A program made the translations under genes and the position numbers. DNA of 64,000 nucleotides from Owenia fusiformis (Eukaryota > Annelida > Polychaeta > Sabellida > Oweniidae): contig CAIIXF020000012.1 of NCBI GenBank assembly GCA_903813345.2, positions 7,649,615 to 7,713,614 on the forward strand, written 5' to 3'. The notes beneath the pieces are model-generated. The model had not been told where the DNA came from. It searched no databases and saw only the letters and a program-made list of their open reading frames with translations. The first letter of the stretch is position 1. Each line of letters opens with the position of its first letter. Of the stretch, positions 42,101-46,750 are shown piece after piece.

Positions 42101-45100
42101 AATATCATGCAAAATAAATTGGATTTATCTATCTTTTTTCTTATTTGCACTTAACTCCTAGCTGTATGGTTTAACATTGTACCACAAGTCAGCATTCAAC
42201 ATGTGCAGAAATAAAAATCTCCTTGTCGCCTCCTCAAGCTAACAGTGCTTATGGGAGTGAATCAAGGCGAAACAAAAACTTCATAAAATGCAAACCTTCT
42301 GTTTGTATTTTTTTGTACCAAGTGTTATGATTTCTCAATGATGATTTTTGCCAATAACGATAACTGGGACCCCTTGAATCTTCATTTTTATGTCACCACT
42401 AGAAGACATATTGTTATTGTTTGTAACAACTGGCAGGTTTTGACATTTTGCATGTCAATGCCTTGCTTTCAATATGATTAAATTGTTTTATTTCAGGCCA
42501 GTGACGCTTACTCATTTTTCCAAACGGGTCAGCAGAAAATCCAACAAGGATTGCTCAGGGAGGGTTATGACTTGATCTCTGAGGCTTTGAATCTGCTGAA
42601 CAATGTCTACGGCCCAATCCATCCAGAGATTGCAGCGTGCTGCCGCCTATTGGCTAGGTTGAATTACATCATGGGAGACTATCCAGAGGTATGATTGGTC
42701 GATTTGTAATAGTATACAGTAAAACTTGTGTAATGTGAACTGTAGTGCAAATCTCAATAGAAATTTTTTTTTGAAAAATGAAAATTTTGTCCATTGAGGT
42801 CTTTGAACTTAAGCTGATATTGATAGTGTTCCTGATAGACAAGTTTACTTCTAGAATATGCTTATGTATAATGAATGATAATTTGTATGCTGAAATGAAA
42901 ATAACAAAAATAAGTGGCAAATAAATTTCGTAATTTTGAGCATATAGAGTCTAGCCAATGAAGATACTGTGACGGGCGGACTGAAGCCAATGTACAAAGG
43001 CAATTTTCATGTAGACCGTCATTTCTGAGGTTAAACAATTTTGAAGTGAATACGAGGCACAGATTTATAAATCAAGACTAATTCTCCTTTAGTCTGAATA
43101 CAGTAAAGTCTCTATATACGAACACCTCTGTAATCCATACTCCTCTTATTAGGAACGCTTTCTCTCAGTCCCAATAAGAAACATTGAAATGTGAACATCT
43201 GCTTTTCTGAACAATTGGCCAGTCATGGTAACATTGAGATAGACAGCTTTTACAGTACATGTACTCATTTTGTCACAGTCCATGGACATACATGTATTCA
43301 CAAATATTTTAGATAATCGAGTTAAATTTCTGACATTCATTTCAGGCTTTAGCATACCAACAGAAGGCTGTGTTGATGAGTGAGAGAGTACTAGGGGTGG
43401 ACCATCCCAACACTATCACAGAATACGCCCATCTGGCACTCTATTCATTCTCAAACACTCGCATCTCTGAGGCCCTACATCTGATGTATAGAGCCCGCTA
43501 CTTGGCTTTGCTCTGCTTTGGGGAGAACCACCCAGAGGTGGCGCTGTTTGATGTAAGTAGCAAAAAACATTTCAACTACTATTACCATTTAACTCTGATG
43601 ATCTTAATATTGTAGTATATGAATAGTAGTGGTACAATATTTGCCAGTCACATTCTAAAAGCCAATGAAGAACAAAATCAAGTGAACTTTTTTTTTGTTG
43701 AAACTTTGAAAATAAATTCTCAAACTAGCCAATGAAGATACTGTGACGGGCGGACTGAAGCCAATGTACAAAGGCAATTTTCGTGTAGATCGTCATTTCT
43801 GAGGTTATATCTTGCAGATTCAGTAGATAATTTTCCACTCTTGATGGATTAAGGAAGTGTGAAGCGAATATGATCACTCAGTCCAAGGGGGACTAGGAAA
43901 AGCCACAGTTTAGTTTTCAATGTACAACTTCTATCTCATTTTGTTTTTTCAAAATTTCAGAGCAACATAGGATTGATTCTACATGCAGTCGGAGAATATG
44001 AGTTGTCATTACGCTTCCTGGACAAAGCCCTGGAACTGAACACAAAGTAAGCTAAAATCAATCAAGACAGTAGATAAGAAATATTAAATCAGTTCGTTAA
44101 AGGAAATTGTAATATTGAAAAATGTAGATTTGTTATGTTGATGGAAATGGCAGCACTTTTAATGTATAATTTTGTTAACACATCAAAAAGAAAATGGGCC
44201 ATGTGTTGTTAATTAAATTCACATGTCTTTTCATTCATGTGAATGTGCAGCCAATTTTCACATTCCTTACATGTAGCTTCATAGAAAATTCTTGTTCTAC
44301 CTAATGCTGACTTATGTATCACTGGTTTAGATGAATGCTTGTATAACAGATATGAAATGATTTCCATAGTGTTAAAACATTTGTCTGTGTGTTGTAGATT
44401 CTTTGGTGCTAAGAGTCTAAAGGTGGCCATGTCATTCCACCTAGTTGCGAGAGCACACTCATGTAGAGGCGACTTCCGCACAGCTCTCCAGAATGAGAAA
44501 GAGGCTTATGCCATCTATAAAACAAAGGTAGGTTATGCAATAATCATTCATTCATTTGAAATGTAGTCCCTTGCAGGCAATCAATAATTGATTCAATTTT
44601 ATCAACCATTTAATGAACTTTTGTAAAAAGGGTAAGATTTATAGAACCTTAATAGAGAATCAGCTGTTACATATGAAATATTAAAAATGCATTGAATTAT
44701 TGTTAAAATCAAAAACAACAACTTTCAAATAGGGAAGACTTTTGAAAGGTATGAAATACATCTGTTCTCTTACAATCAGTTTTAGATACAGGTTTATCCC
44801 TGATGAAAAAATACAAACATGTATGTCACTTGGGATAAACTCTATATCTAAAACCTTCTAGGGCATAATTTTTTGTTATGCTAAATATATATTTTCAACC
44901 TTCTCTGCATTTCAGCTAGGGGAAGAACACGACAGAACCAAGGAGAGTTCAGAATGTCTCAAACATCTCACCCAGCAGGCAGTTGTCTTCCAAAAGAAGA
45001 TGAATGAAATCTCCAAAGGCGAGAAATCAGTCTCGTTCCCACCTATACAGATTGCCACGCCATCTTTAATGAATGTCCTGGAGACATTGAATGTCATAAA

Positions 45101-45719
45101 CGGCATTGTGTTCTTACATATTAGGTACAGTAGAGATATAAGCGTATGGAATCATATAATGTTAACAGCAGAAAATGAATAATATTTCCCGTTTATTTTT
45201 CATTCAAAGTAATTTTTTTCTTGTCGATTTTGAATGGACAGATTTTCCACTTGTTGATATTCAATCATTTTTATCAATTATTTTCGACACCAAAATTTGA
45301 CACCGAAACAGCGTCGAAAATCAGATTGCATTTTGGGGGTGTAGTGGACGTCATATTCCTTATTTACATTTTATATGTGTTTCATTTTCAGGCCAGAGGA
45401 TATTGAGAAATTCAAGCTTGATATGTCCCAGCATGCAAAGCAACGCAAGGAAATAGAAAATGGAGAACAAGCCGATCCATCTGATTCAGCGAATAAGCAA
45501 AATGGTGACTCATCTTCGAAAGAAAATTCACCAAAAATATCTACACCAAAAGAGAGCTTGTCAAAGGAAAATTCGCCAAAATTGGACACAAAAGTTGGTG
45601 ACAATAATGCGAATTTGAAAAAAGTTACGACAAGTGACATCACTGATAACTCGACCAATGAGCTTATAACTCAGGTTGAAAAAGACAGCGGACATATAGA
45701 AATACAAGCAGGGAGGTAA
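128..45719 (+). CDS. CLUH: Clustered mitochondria protein homolog (CLUH/clueless), 30 coding exons
   Basis: Cytosolic mRNA-binding protein that supports translation and stability of nuclear mRNAs for mitochondrial proteins; loss clusters mitochondria (family knowledge). Exons read by eye from GT-AG sites and phase: 128-149, 19634-19911, 24508-24679, 25173-25316, 25655-25767, 26057-26126, 26462-26546, 27308-27386, 27553-27703, 28506-28642, 29068-29159, 29872-29974, 30284-30404, 35891-36023, 36301-36434, 36841-36946, 37186-37282, 38277-38499, 38821-38942, 39696-39844, 40166-40238, 40642-40864, 41165-41255, 41762-41948, 42497-42688, 43346-43552, 43961-44046, 44398-44527, 44916-45124, 45392-45719. 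They sum to 4257 nt (1418 aa), close to fly clueless. Order: acidic N-terminus, ubiquitin-like CLU-N part ([12 protein letters not shown]), central CLU domain ([40 protein letters not shown]), low-complexity Lys/Thr/Glu insert (exon 18), eIF3-p135-like region, TPR-like repeats ([28 protein letters not shown]) and a Ser/Lys-rich tail with SKENSPK twice. Exon 1 (MDDIEQA) is the least certain. Confidence 0.93.
299..1215. mobile_element. Non-autonomous TIR element (MITE) with nested palindromes
   Basis: Apparently perfect 77-bp inverted repeats lie at 299-375 and 1139-1215, starting GAGTCCATTTCAC, and a TA sits on each side (297-298, 1216-1217), as in Tc1/mariner-type insertions. Two more inverted repeats are nested inside: 381-411 with 497-527, flanking a region rich in TATA, and a perfect 42-bp pair at 902-943 and 1096-1137. 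No transposase is visible. The nested pairs suggest a composite of insertions or a multi-arm foldback. The family assignment is inferred from the TA flanks. Confidence 0.75.
1218..3205. other. CLUH intron 1, no gene seen
   Basis: No open frame of note on either strand. There is an 11-base G run at 1340-1350. The stretch 2358-2405 resembles one in gene 2 (about 53626-53674), so it is probably a fragment of a dispersed repeat. Nothing else is recognised. Confidence 0.6.
3206..3422 (-). repeat. Ngaro split direct repeat B2 (3' terminal)
   Basis: This 217-bp block recurs, apparently without change, at 3729-3945. It marks the 3' end of the element on the minus strand. About 48 bp of unique sequence separate it from the next repeat block. 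Confidence 0.9.
3471..3729 (-). repeat. Ngaro split direct repeat A2
   Basis: This 259-bp block is repeated apparently identically at 11278-11536, about 7.8 kb away. It abuts repeat B1 at 3729, as expected if A2 and B1 record the junction of a circular intermediate. Confidence 0.9.
3729..3945 (-). repeat. Ngaro split direct repeat B1
   Basis: Second copy of the 217-bp block at 3206-3422. It lies between the recombinase frame and repeat A2. Confidence 0.9.
4592..5497 (-). CDS. Ngaro tyrosine recombinase
   Basis: A 301-residue open frame. The signature of tyrosine recombinases is visible: Arg in LLRIGE near residue 153, the H-x-x-R motif in HSFRIGGAT at about 263-266, Trp in GRWKSNAF near 289 and a Tyr near 297. 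An N-terminal SAM-like core-binding half precedes the catalytic half. In this family the enzyme inserts the circular DNA intermediate by strand exchange, replacing an integrase. The start of the frame overlaps the end of the RT-RNase H frame by about 50 bp, a compact arrangement usual for DIRS-type elements. Confidence 0.9.
   Translation of the reverse strand: MGSKTRDLIKRRDTWLNNAKTKGTHRTYNQLDKYLDKFQAEFNSSALTGGASTVSLFVTYLSKTLAPSTIRTMLSALAYKQKMLGIADNTKHFLVQETLVGFTRHRPQKDTRRPITIPILRLLVSTLKRTYLDQWTVALFSSMFLVAFFALLRIGEIVTDTAGHTLTHDNILVIPSENRIVLTLSSHKHSKPGVSASVSLYTQAADICPVHHLRQFLEQRTMCKTAQLFVQADGRPVTRGQFMAMFNNLLKLNNLDPESYKGHSFRIGGATYAAARGLSDSVIRRLGRWKSNAFVKYIRDT
5449..7326 (-). CDS. Ngaro reverse transcriptase - RNase H
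   Basis: A 625-residue open frame. The RT palm is visible, with the fingers/palm motif around [15 protein letters not shown] and [10 protein letters not shown] and a catalytic LLDD box in [10 protein letters not shown]. RNase H follows, with [13 protein letters not shown] and [14 protein letters not shown]. The RT is of the Ty3-like/DIRS type, with the LDD variant seen in DIRS elements. In the family it copies the element RNA into DNA. It overlaps the zinc-knuckle frame upstream and the recombinase downstream. Confidence 0.92.
   Translation of the reverse strand: MMESKSVLGGIKGTIACTQNANTNTIAQIAENFIEPQNVRNSGHPTKMVETNTKETNSQNKVAGVETPLDLTRDQTNPIVSYIVANRKSLKIPKIIPTPINANALLTVLEGYDNDKKMFLVNGFRQGFKLPYHGELPKSTNRNLPSAYEHPRALQEKIDSEVKLGRIAGPFACKPTPYFVTSPTGVVPKQEKGKFRRIHHLSHPKGHSVNDGIAEQFTTVKYQTIYDAIQILLKIGPGAKMAKIDIESAYRNVPIHPDFYFLLGFMFKRGYYQDLVLPMGLSHACQLFEMFSQALHWVASKKLGVPHMVHLLDDFMILSESDESCQEHLTSFIDICNYLGVPLAKKKTFGPSSVMTFLGIELDAVRREARLPEEKIAKYIDLLESNRKKRKITLEVLQKIAGSLNFCCVVIPCARAFSRRLIDLTRGVNESWHHIRLNHESREDMRTWVSFLKSFNGKAFIHDEEWDNSETLALYTDSAGSKGYGAIFGVEWFDGAWEKQDTDINIATLELYPILAAVHTWKSKMANKKVVFFTDNEALVHVLNKCSAKDPNLMLLVRPLMLLTMSHNILFQAKHIRGKDNIGCDALSRFDLQAFRLQHPGANTSPTQIPWEAKPEILLKDVIRG
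7097..7546 (-). CDS. Ngaro zinc-knuckle (gag C-terminal type) segment
   Basis: An open frame of 149 residues. It has a Cys/His cluster ([19 protein letters not shown] then [16 protein letters not shown]), typical of the nucleic-acid-binding part of DIRS/Ngaro gag proteins, followed by an Asn/Gly/Lys/Arg-rich tail. It overlaps the RT frame. It is listed as a part of the element, not as an independent gene. Confidence 0.75.
   Translation of the reverse strand: MKLFKYGSHILNLSLTPGADWAKYDENFRRNKKFGLDWGYPNNELMLSATLLKSSGQSSSSVQSNKTSQSSSFRDGKQICIRWNKGHYCLYSECKYKHNCSDCGKFHRATECSKFGSSNQNGGNKYQGNKFSKQSGRGRNSSRFNKRSN
7571..8737 (-). CDS. Ngaro gag-like Gln/Gly/Met-rich protein
   Basis: A 388-residue open frame dominated by Gln, Gly, Met, Pro and Asn. 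It has degenerate short repeats of the [11 protein letters not shown] kind over about residues 60-300, then a less biased C-terminal part ([22 protein letters not shown]). Gag proteins of DIRS-type elements are poorly conserved and often of low complexity, so the call rests on position before the zinc-knuckle and RT frames. The strong codon-level repeats make the other frames look open by chance. The composition suggests a disordered, possibly condensate-forming protein (inference). Confidence 0.7.
   Translation of the reverse strand: MNAPPGIPPQGGQMGDQEAGQDQQQQGALNQADQRQGGQNVGNGIPNPGEPLADMGQQGQAANGNQNGDQQVPPAGMGVQGQQVPQNGQNAAVMDPQQQPQAPAAVGQLGQQQMPQIGMIQNQQPLPAGMGQMGQQQQMPINAMIQDQRIQNQQPLPAGMGQLGQQQGLQAGMGQLYQQQIYPPGMGQIGQHHNLPGGVGHVQQINGMIPAAMGQQGMVPAAMGHQGFQPQLANQHIGQNNQIGMGQPGVAHMIAGAGMGQPGNNGMGNIGVGPQFGIGQHMGVNQAGMGQPMMIAPGGILDQSKNNLQLQGMQLDSHVSNTLKQKIINDEYVDFASLSKEEDKQILQCQNQKNDDGSTSVILAPSSKKRKVWSFPEWQSAFYVFMSV
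9027..9953 (-). repeat. Interspersed ATTGCGACT motif array in Ngaro spacer
   Basis: The non-coding spacer between the hydrolase and gag frames carries ATTGCGACT exactly at 9027, 9201, 9250, 9413, 9534, 9619, 9704 and 9791, and close variants at 9126, 9334, 9462, 9664 and 9945. Several extend to ATTGCGACTGCGAAA. Spacings run mostly from 40 to 99 bp. Part of the block (about 9105-9500) is also a diverged tandem repeat of about 208 bp. A given 9-mer is not expected even once in this length by chance. The function is unknown. Confidence 0.8.
10039..10656 (-). CDS. Ngaro SGNH/GDSL-type hydrolase
   Basis: An open frame of 205 residues with the blocks of SGNH hydrolases in order: a nucleophile-like Ser in [10 protein letters not shown], a Gly-rich block FGGAST, the Gly-Asn block LQIGGNQL and a catalytic D-x-x-H in [13 protein letters not shown] near the C-terminus. 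Such esterase-like proteins are known passengers of some Ngaro and LINE elements. Their role in transposition is not settled. It sits at the 5' end of the element, before gag, separated by about 1.3 kb of motif-rich spacer. Confidence 0.8.
   Translation of the reverse strand: MCLTMRPVRMLVAGHSFVKRVECPPRKWNLPPSLKLDDAFITYEVFGGASTTTLWDRLDALNLKNFDGAFLQIGGNQLTGKDVIGEVKEVTDSILELAKNMNKQIQQVYIGKLFYRGVSDKPSCRLRTDSQAELYNRKVSMVNRLLKEKLQEHPNIHLWFTKGVTLYARDLLLEDGTHLNRRGHKKLWRTIRGATIQAKKSRWMN
11278..11536 (-). repeat. Ngaro split direct repeat A1 (5' terminal)
   Basis: Partner of 3471-3729, apparently identical over 259 bp. It marks the 5' end of the element on the minus strand and presumably carries its promoter. 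Confidence 0.9.
11670..11972. repeat. Diverged tandem duplication in CLUH intron 1
   Basis: The block at about 11670-11762 recurs in diverged form at about 11868-11972. Shared parts include GGTTTTACTGTATGTT and GGTCATAACC. The period is about 200 bp, and the divergence suggests an old local duplication. Confidence 0.5.
11983..12188. mobile_element. MITE with CAGGCCCGTAGCCAGG termini
   Basis: A 206-bp element with inverted termini CAGGCCCGTAGCCAGG and CCTGGCTACGGGCCTG, flanked by the 5-bp direct repeat AAACA (11978-11982 and 12189-12193). The interior is a GC-rich palindromic segment around a G run. From memory, MITEs with these ends are widespread in marine invertebrate genomes. No coding capacity. 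Confidence 0.8.
12194..14025. other. CLUH intron 1, no gene seen
   Basis: AT-rich intronic sequence. Short open frames (such as 12394-12591) show no family features and no coding bias. Nothing else supported. Confidence 0.6.
14026..14727 (+). mobile_element. piggyBac-type deletion derivative
   Basis: Bounded by TTAA at 14026-14029 and 14724-14727, with inverted ends reading ACCTTTAGCGTGCTGCC and CCTTTACCATGCTGCC from each side. TTAA targets and CCTTT-like ends are the hallmark of piggyBac. A 32-residue frame at 14290-14388 ([19 protein letters not shown]...) has the acidic look of a transposase N-terminus. Further residues of that kind ([11 protein letters not shown]) follow at about 14447, after which sequence runs to the 3' end without a transposase core. 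It is therefore an internally deleted, non-autonomous copy. Confidence 0.7.
14728..19612. other. CLUH intron 1 (3' part), no gene seen
   Basis: About 4.9 kb of AT-rich intron. Short frames such as 14967-15191 and 16702-16893 have no recognisable motif. G-rich and C-rich runs lie at about 18661-18673 and 19152-19163. No repeat with clear ends was found. Confidence 0.55.
22066..22195 (+). repeat. Dispersed intronic repeat family R1, copy 1
   Basis: Shares the ending GGTGACATTTTGCATGTTAA and the GGCAGTTG-rich middle with copies at about 23055, 26312, 29208 and 42390. The copies are diverged. I cannot tell whether it is a SINE or a MITE. Confidence 0.5.
23055..23205 (+). repeat. Dispersed intronic repeat family R1, copy 2
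   Basis: Begins near AAGTGGCAACATATTGTTAA and ends in ATTTTGCATGTTAATGCCTT, matching the other R1 copies. All copies have the same orientation as CLUH. Confidence 0.5.
25027..25150 (+). pseudogene. Tandem duplicate of CLUH exon 4 (5' part)
   Basis: A near-copy of the first 124 bp of exon 4 (25173-25296) lies 146 bp upstream, with only two visible substitutions and its own acceptor (TTATTTTCTAG before 25027). It lacks the exon's 3' end and normal donor. If its acceptor were used and the RNA read on, translation would stay in frame through the copy and stop at 25170-25172, where the stop TAG is formed by the acceptor of the true exon. A weak GTATAT donor at 25149 would shift the frame. It looks like a recent duplication that may act as a poison exon. 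Confidence 0.8.
26312..26433 (+). repeat. Dispersed intronic repeat family R1, copy 3
   Basis: Contains TGGTGACATATTGGTAAAGT and CAAATGGCAGGTTAATGTCT, matching other R1 copies in CLUH introns. Confidence 0.45.
26841..27032 (+). repeat. Dispersed repeat family R2, copy 1
   Basis: Starts CAGCGATCTCCCGAGCATTA and runs through AAGCAAGTGGGCACAGCACC to a TTTTGCACCCACATG end. Related copies lie at 41281-41460 and 47751-47850 in the same orientation. Class unknown. Confidence 0.55.
27925..28225 (-). mobile_element. 5'-truncated LINE, C-terminal end of reverse transcriptase ORF
   Basis: A 97-residue minus-strand frame (27927-28220) starts [15 protein letters not shown] and has the Cys/His cluster [18 protein letters not shown] seen at the C-terminus of many non-LTR retrotransposon ORF2 proteins. 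It ends with a stop in CLUH intron 9. Upstream RT domains are absent, so this is a severely 5'-truncated insertion, typical for LINEs. The tail may extend down to about 27725. Confidence 0.75.
28699..28793 (+). pseudogene. Partial tandem duplicate of CLUH exon 10 tail
   Basis: The last 57 bp of exon 10 plus about 38 bp of intron (28586-28680) are repeated 113 bp downstream. The copy includes a GT donor (GTATGT after 28755) but no acceptor of its own. Because 113 is not a multiple of three, extending exon 10 into it would shift the frame, so the second donor should be non-productive. Confidence 0.75.
29208..29300 (+). repeat. Dispersed intronic repeat family R1, copy 4
   Basis: Contains AATGGTGACATATTGTTGTA and a Thr/Gly-type GTCTGGCAATAG stretch resembling the other R1 copies. 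Shorter and more diverged. Confidence 0.35.
29428..29510 (+). repeat. 83-bp dispersed repeat R3, copy 1
   Basis: Near-identical 83-bp unit from CTAGCCAATGAAGATACTG to TCATTTCTGAGGTTA, shared with 42951-43033 and 43725-43807. No inverted ends and no A-tail. The high identity indicates recent spread or conservation. Confidence 0.75.
30707..35795. mobile_element. 5.1 kb element with ATCCCATCGAAC ends and internal ~140-bp tandem units
   Basis: Both ends carry ATCCCATCGAAC in inverted orientation (30707 and 35795). After a microsatellite-like GTCCGTCC region (30769-30887) come at least seven units of about 136-152 bp, each beginning like AACTCGAAAAGTAGTGGAGC and carrying an AAAATGGCGGCCATTTT-type palindrome. 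Unit starts are near 30892, 31191, 31343, 31482, 35308, 35458 and 35594. A separate element (31619-35307) splits the array. No coding sequence of its own is visible. It sits inside CLUH intron 13. Confidence 0.65.
31619..35307. mobile_element. 3.7 kb long-TIR element of unknown family inserted in the tandem array
   Basis: The ends read TAGACAGGTTCCAATTT inverted, with imperfect inverted arms of about 450 bp (about 31619-32062 and 34795-35307). It is flanked by TAA on both sides (31616-31618, 35308-35310). Removing it with one TAA restores the array unit TTACTATAACTCG, which proves the insertion. A 3-bp duplication fits PIF/Harbinger among several families, but no diagnostic protein was found. 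Only short open segments occur, such as 57 residues from about 34084 ([15 protein letters not shown]...). The class is left open. Confidence 0.7.
36515..36646 (+). repeat. 132-bp SINE-like repeat R4, copy 1
   Basis: Starts TTGCACTAACTCCTAGCTGT and ends GAATCAAGGTGAAACAAAA. Copies with few differences lie at 40313, 41528 and 42145, all in CLUH orientation. The A-rich end suggests a SINE or short retroposed RNA, but no tRNA-type promoter boxes could be fixed. Confidence 0.75.
37453..37580. repeat. 128-bp foldback in CLUH intron 17
   Basis: Inverted arms of about 50 bp, from CTTCAGAG to CTCTGAAG, with a short loop around CTTTCTCAAGATTTAAAG. The arms share the ATACAAGTC / GACTTGTAT stretch. It probably derives from a small MITE. 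Confidence 0.65.
38011..38181. mobile_element. Pogo/mariner-like MITE in CLUH intron 17
   Basis: TA flanks on both sides, with inverted ends GAGTAAAGCCTGTAC and GTAGGTTTACTG-like (…ACAGGTTTACTG). The interior has diverged repeats of the GGAACAC type. These ends resemble Tigger/pogo MITEs. No coding sequence. Confidence 0.45.
39069..39142. repeat. Small foldback in CLUH intron 19
   Basis: AATAACGTCATTTC and GAAATGACGTTATT flank inner arms GGGCAATATAGTGAAAT and ATTTTACTATTTTGCCC, giving a near-perfect hairpin. Related GGGC/GCCC-rich sequence follows to about 39300. Confidence 0.6.
39873..40051. mobile_element. Pogo/mariner-like MITE in CLUH intron 20
   Basis: Ends CAGTAAAAGCTC and GGGTTTTACTG are roughly inverted, with a TA after the right end. 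A diverged interior shares GAAATGTGAACAT with the copy at 43101. Non-autonomous. Confidence 0.4.
40313..40433 (+). repeat. 132-bp SINE-like repeat R4, copy 2
   Basis: Matches copy 1 almost throughout, including GTACCACAAGTC and CTCCTTGTCGCCTCC. In CLUH intron 21, same orientation as the gene. Confidence 0.75.
41281..41460 (+). repeat. Dispersed repeat family R2, copy 2
   Basis: Starts CAGTGATCTCCCCAGCATTA and follows copy 1 with moderate divergence to about 41460. In CLUH intron 23. Confidence 0.55.
41528..41659 (+). repeat. 132-bp SINE-like repeat R4, copy 3
   Basis: Near-identical to copies 1 and 2. In CLUH intron 23, only about 70 bp downstream of an R2 copy. Confidence 0.75.
42145..42278 (+). 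repeat. 132-bp SINE-like repeat R4, copy 4
   Basis: Near-identical to the other copies, with one extra T near the start (TTGCACTTAACTCC). In CLUH intron 24. Confidence 0.75.
42390..42475 (+). repeat. Dispersed intronic repeat family R1, copy 5
   Basis: GTCACCACTAGAAGACATAT to TTTTGCATGTCAATGCCTTG, matching the two ends of the R1 consensus with the middle deleted. Confidence 0.45.
42951..43033 (+). repeat. 83-bp dispersed repeat R3, copy 2
   Basis: Near-identical to 29428-29510, with the same orientation. The shared AGAGT stretch just upstream suggests the unit may begin near 42946. Confidence 0.75.
43101..43255. mobile_element. Pogo/mariner-like MITE in CLUH intron 25
   Basis: CAGTAAAGTCTCTATA at the left and GCTTTTACAGTA at the right are approximate inverted ends with TA outside. 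The interior resembles 39873-40051. Low certainty. Confidence 0.35.
43725..43807 (+). repeat. 83-bp dispersed repeat R3, copy 3
   Basis: Same unit as 29428-29510, with two or three substitutions. In CLUH intron 26, under 700 bp from copy 2. Confidence 0.75.
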
Positions 45720-46240
45720 TAATAAATTACACGAAAATTAGGCAATTTAAAACAAAAATAGAGGATATGTTGGTGCTCTGAGTGTTAGACAAAAAGACCA
45801 ATCAAATGTCTGGATTTTAGGATCATTTCTTACCTTATATGGAATAAAATAAGTGAAATGAACACCATGTGTCCAAAAATGAAGGAAGTTTAGACTTATG
45901 ACTCACTCTCCATCAAGTTTACCAACTGAATTCGAATTCTCGAAATAAACAGTTATTATAAATTAGGCAATTTGTTAGATTTAAATACAGTGGTGTGTAG
46001 ATAATGTGTGAAATATGTACATATTGAATTGTTGGTTCGATTGAACCATTACACAGGTAGTCCTGGTTTATGTATCATAGACATAGGTGGCCATAGTTGA
46101 ATTGTGCATTTACTGGGGTCACTTAATCCTCCTGGTCCATGTAAAGGGACTGCAAGAACAAGTCATTACTAGTATTATCAATAGGACATTACACAGTATT
46201 TGCACACAGGGTTTCTTTCTAAATTACATGAATTCATGAG

Positions 46241-46380
46241 AACTTGCATCGCAGTTGATGCAAACTTGCATCGCAGTTGATGCAAACTTGCATCGCAGTT
46301 GATGCAAACTTGCATCGCAGTTGATGCAAACTTGCATCGCAGTTGATGCAAACTTGCATCGCAGTTGATGCAAACTTGCT
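46241..46380 (+). repeat. 22-bp minisatellite, six identical units, each a hairpin
   Basis: The unit CTTGCATCGCAGTTGATGCAAA repeats six times without change from 46243 to 46374, then a partial unit. Each unit contains TTGCATC-GCAGTT-GATGCAA, a perfect 7-bp stem with a 6-base loop. It lies about 520 bp past the CLUH stop codon. Perfect identity implies recent expansion or homogenisation. Confidence 0.95.
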
Positions 46381-46633
46381 ATATTTGAATTGCATAATAA
46401 TTATGTGTTCAAAAGAACAATGCTCTTCAGAAACTGAATTATTGCATGTTAATAATTGTCAATCGAGGTCATATTATATTACTAGGCCAGTATTAATCAA
46501 TGTGATTTAGCTTACAGCAAAATTAATGTGATTTAACTTAACATACAGCAATGTAATTTAACTTACAGCAATATAAAATAAGAGAATTATTGAATGAAAT
46601 TATCTTGATTCGTTAAGATTGCATGTATGTAGA

Positions 46634-46750
46634 ATATTTGCATGTAGAATATTTACATGTAGAATTTTATATTTGCATGTAGAATATTTACATGTAGAAT
46701 TTTATATTTGCATGTAGAATATGTACATGTAGAATTTTATATTTGCATGT
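46634..46750 (+). repeat. AT-rich minisatellite (~37 bp period)
   Basis: About three units of TTTGCATGTAGAATATTTAC followed by ATGTAGAATTTTATA. Each unit has two GCATGTAGAAT / ACATGTAGAAT half-units. Downstream of CLUH. Confidence 0.8.

Noticed and set aside
46241-46380. CRISPR-like array of six identical repeats
   Set aside because: The units are directly adjacent with no spacers, and this is a eukaryotic gene flank; it is a minisatellite.
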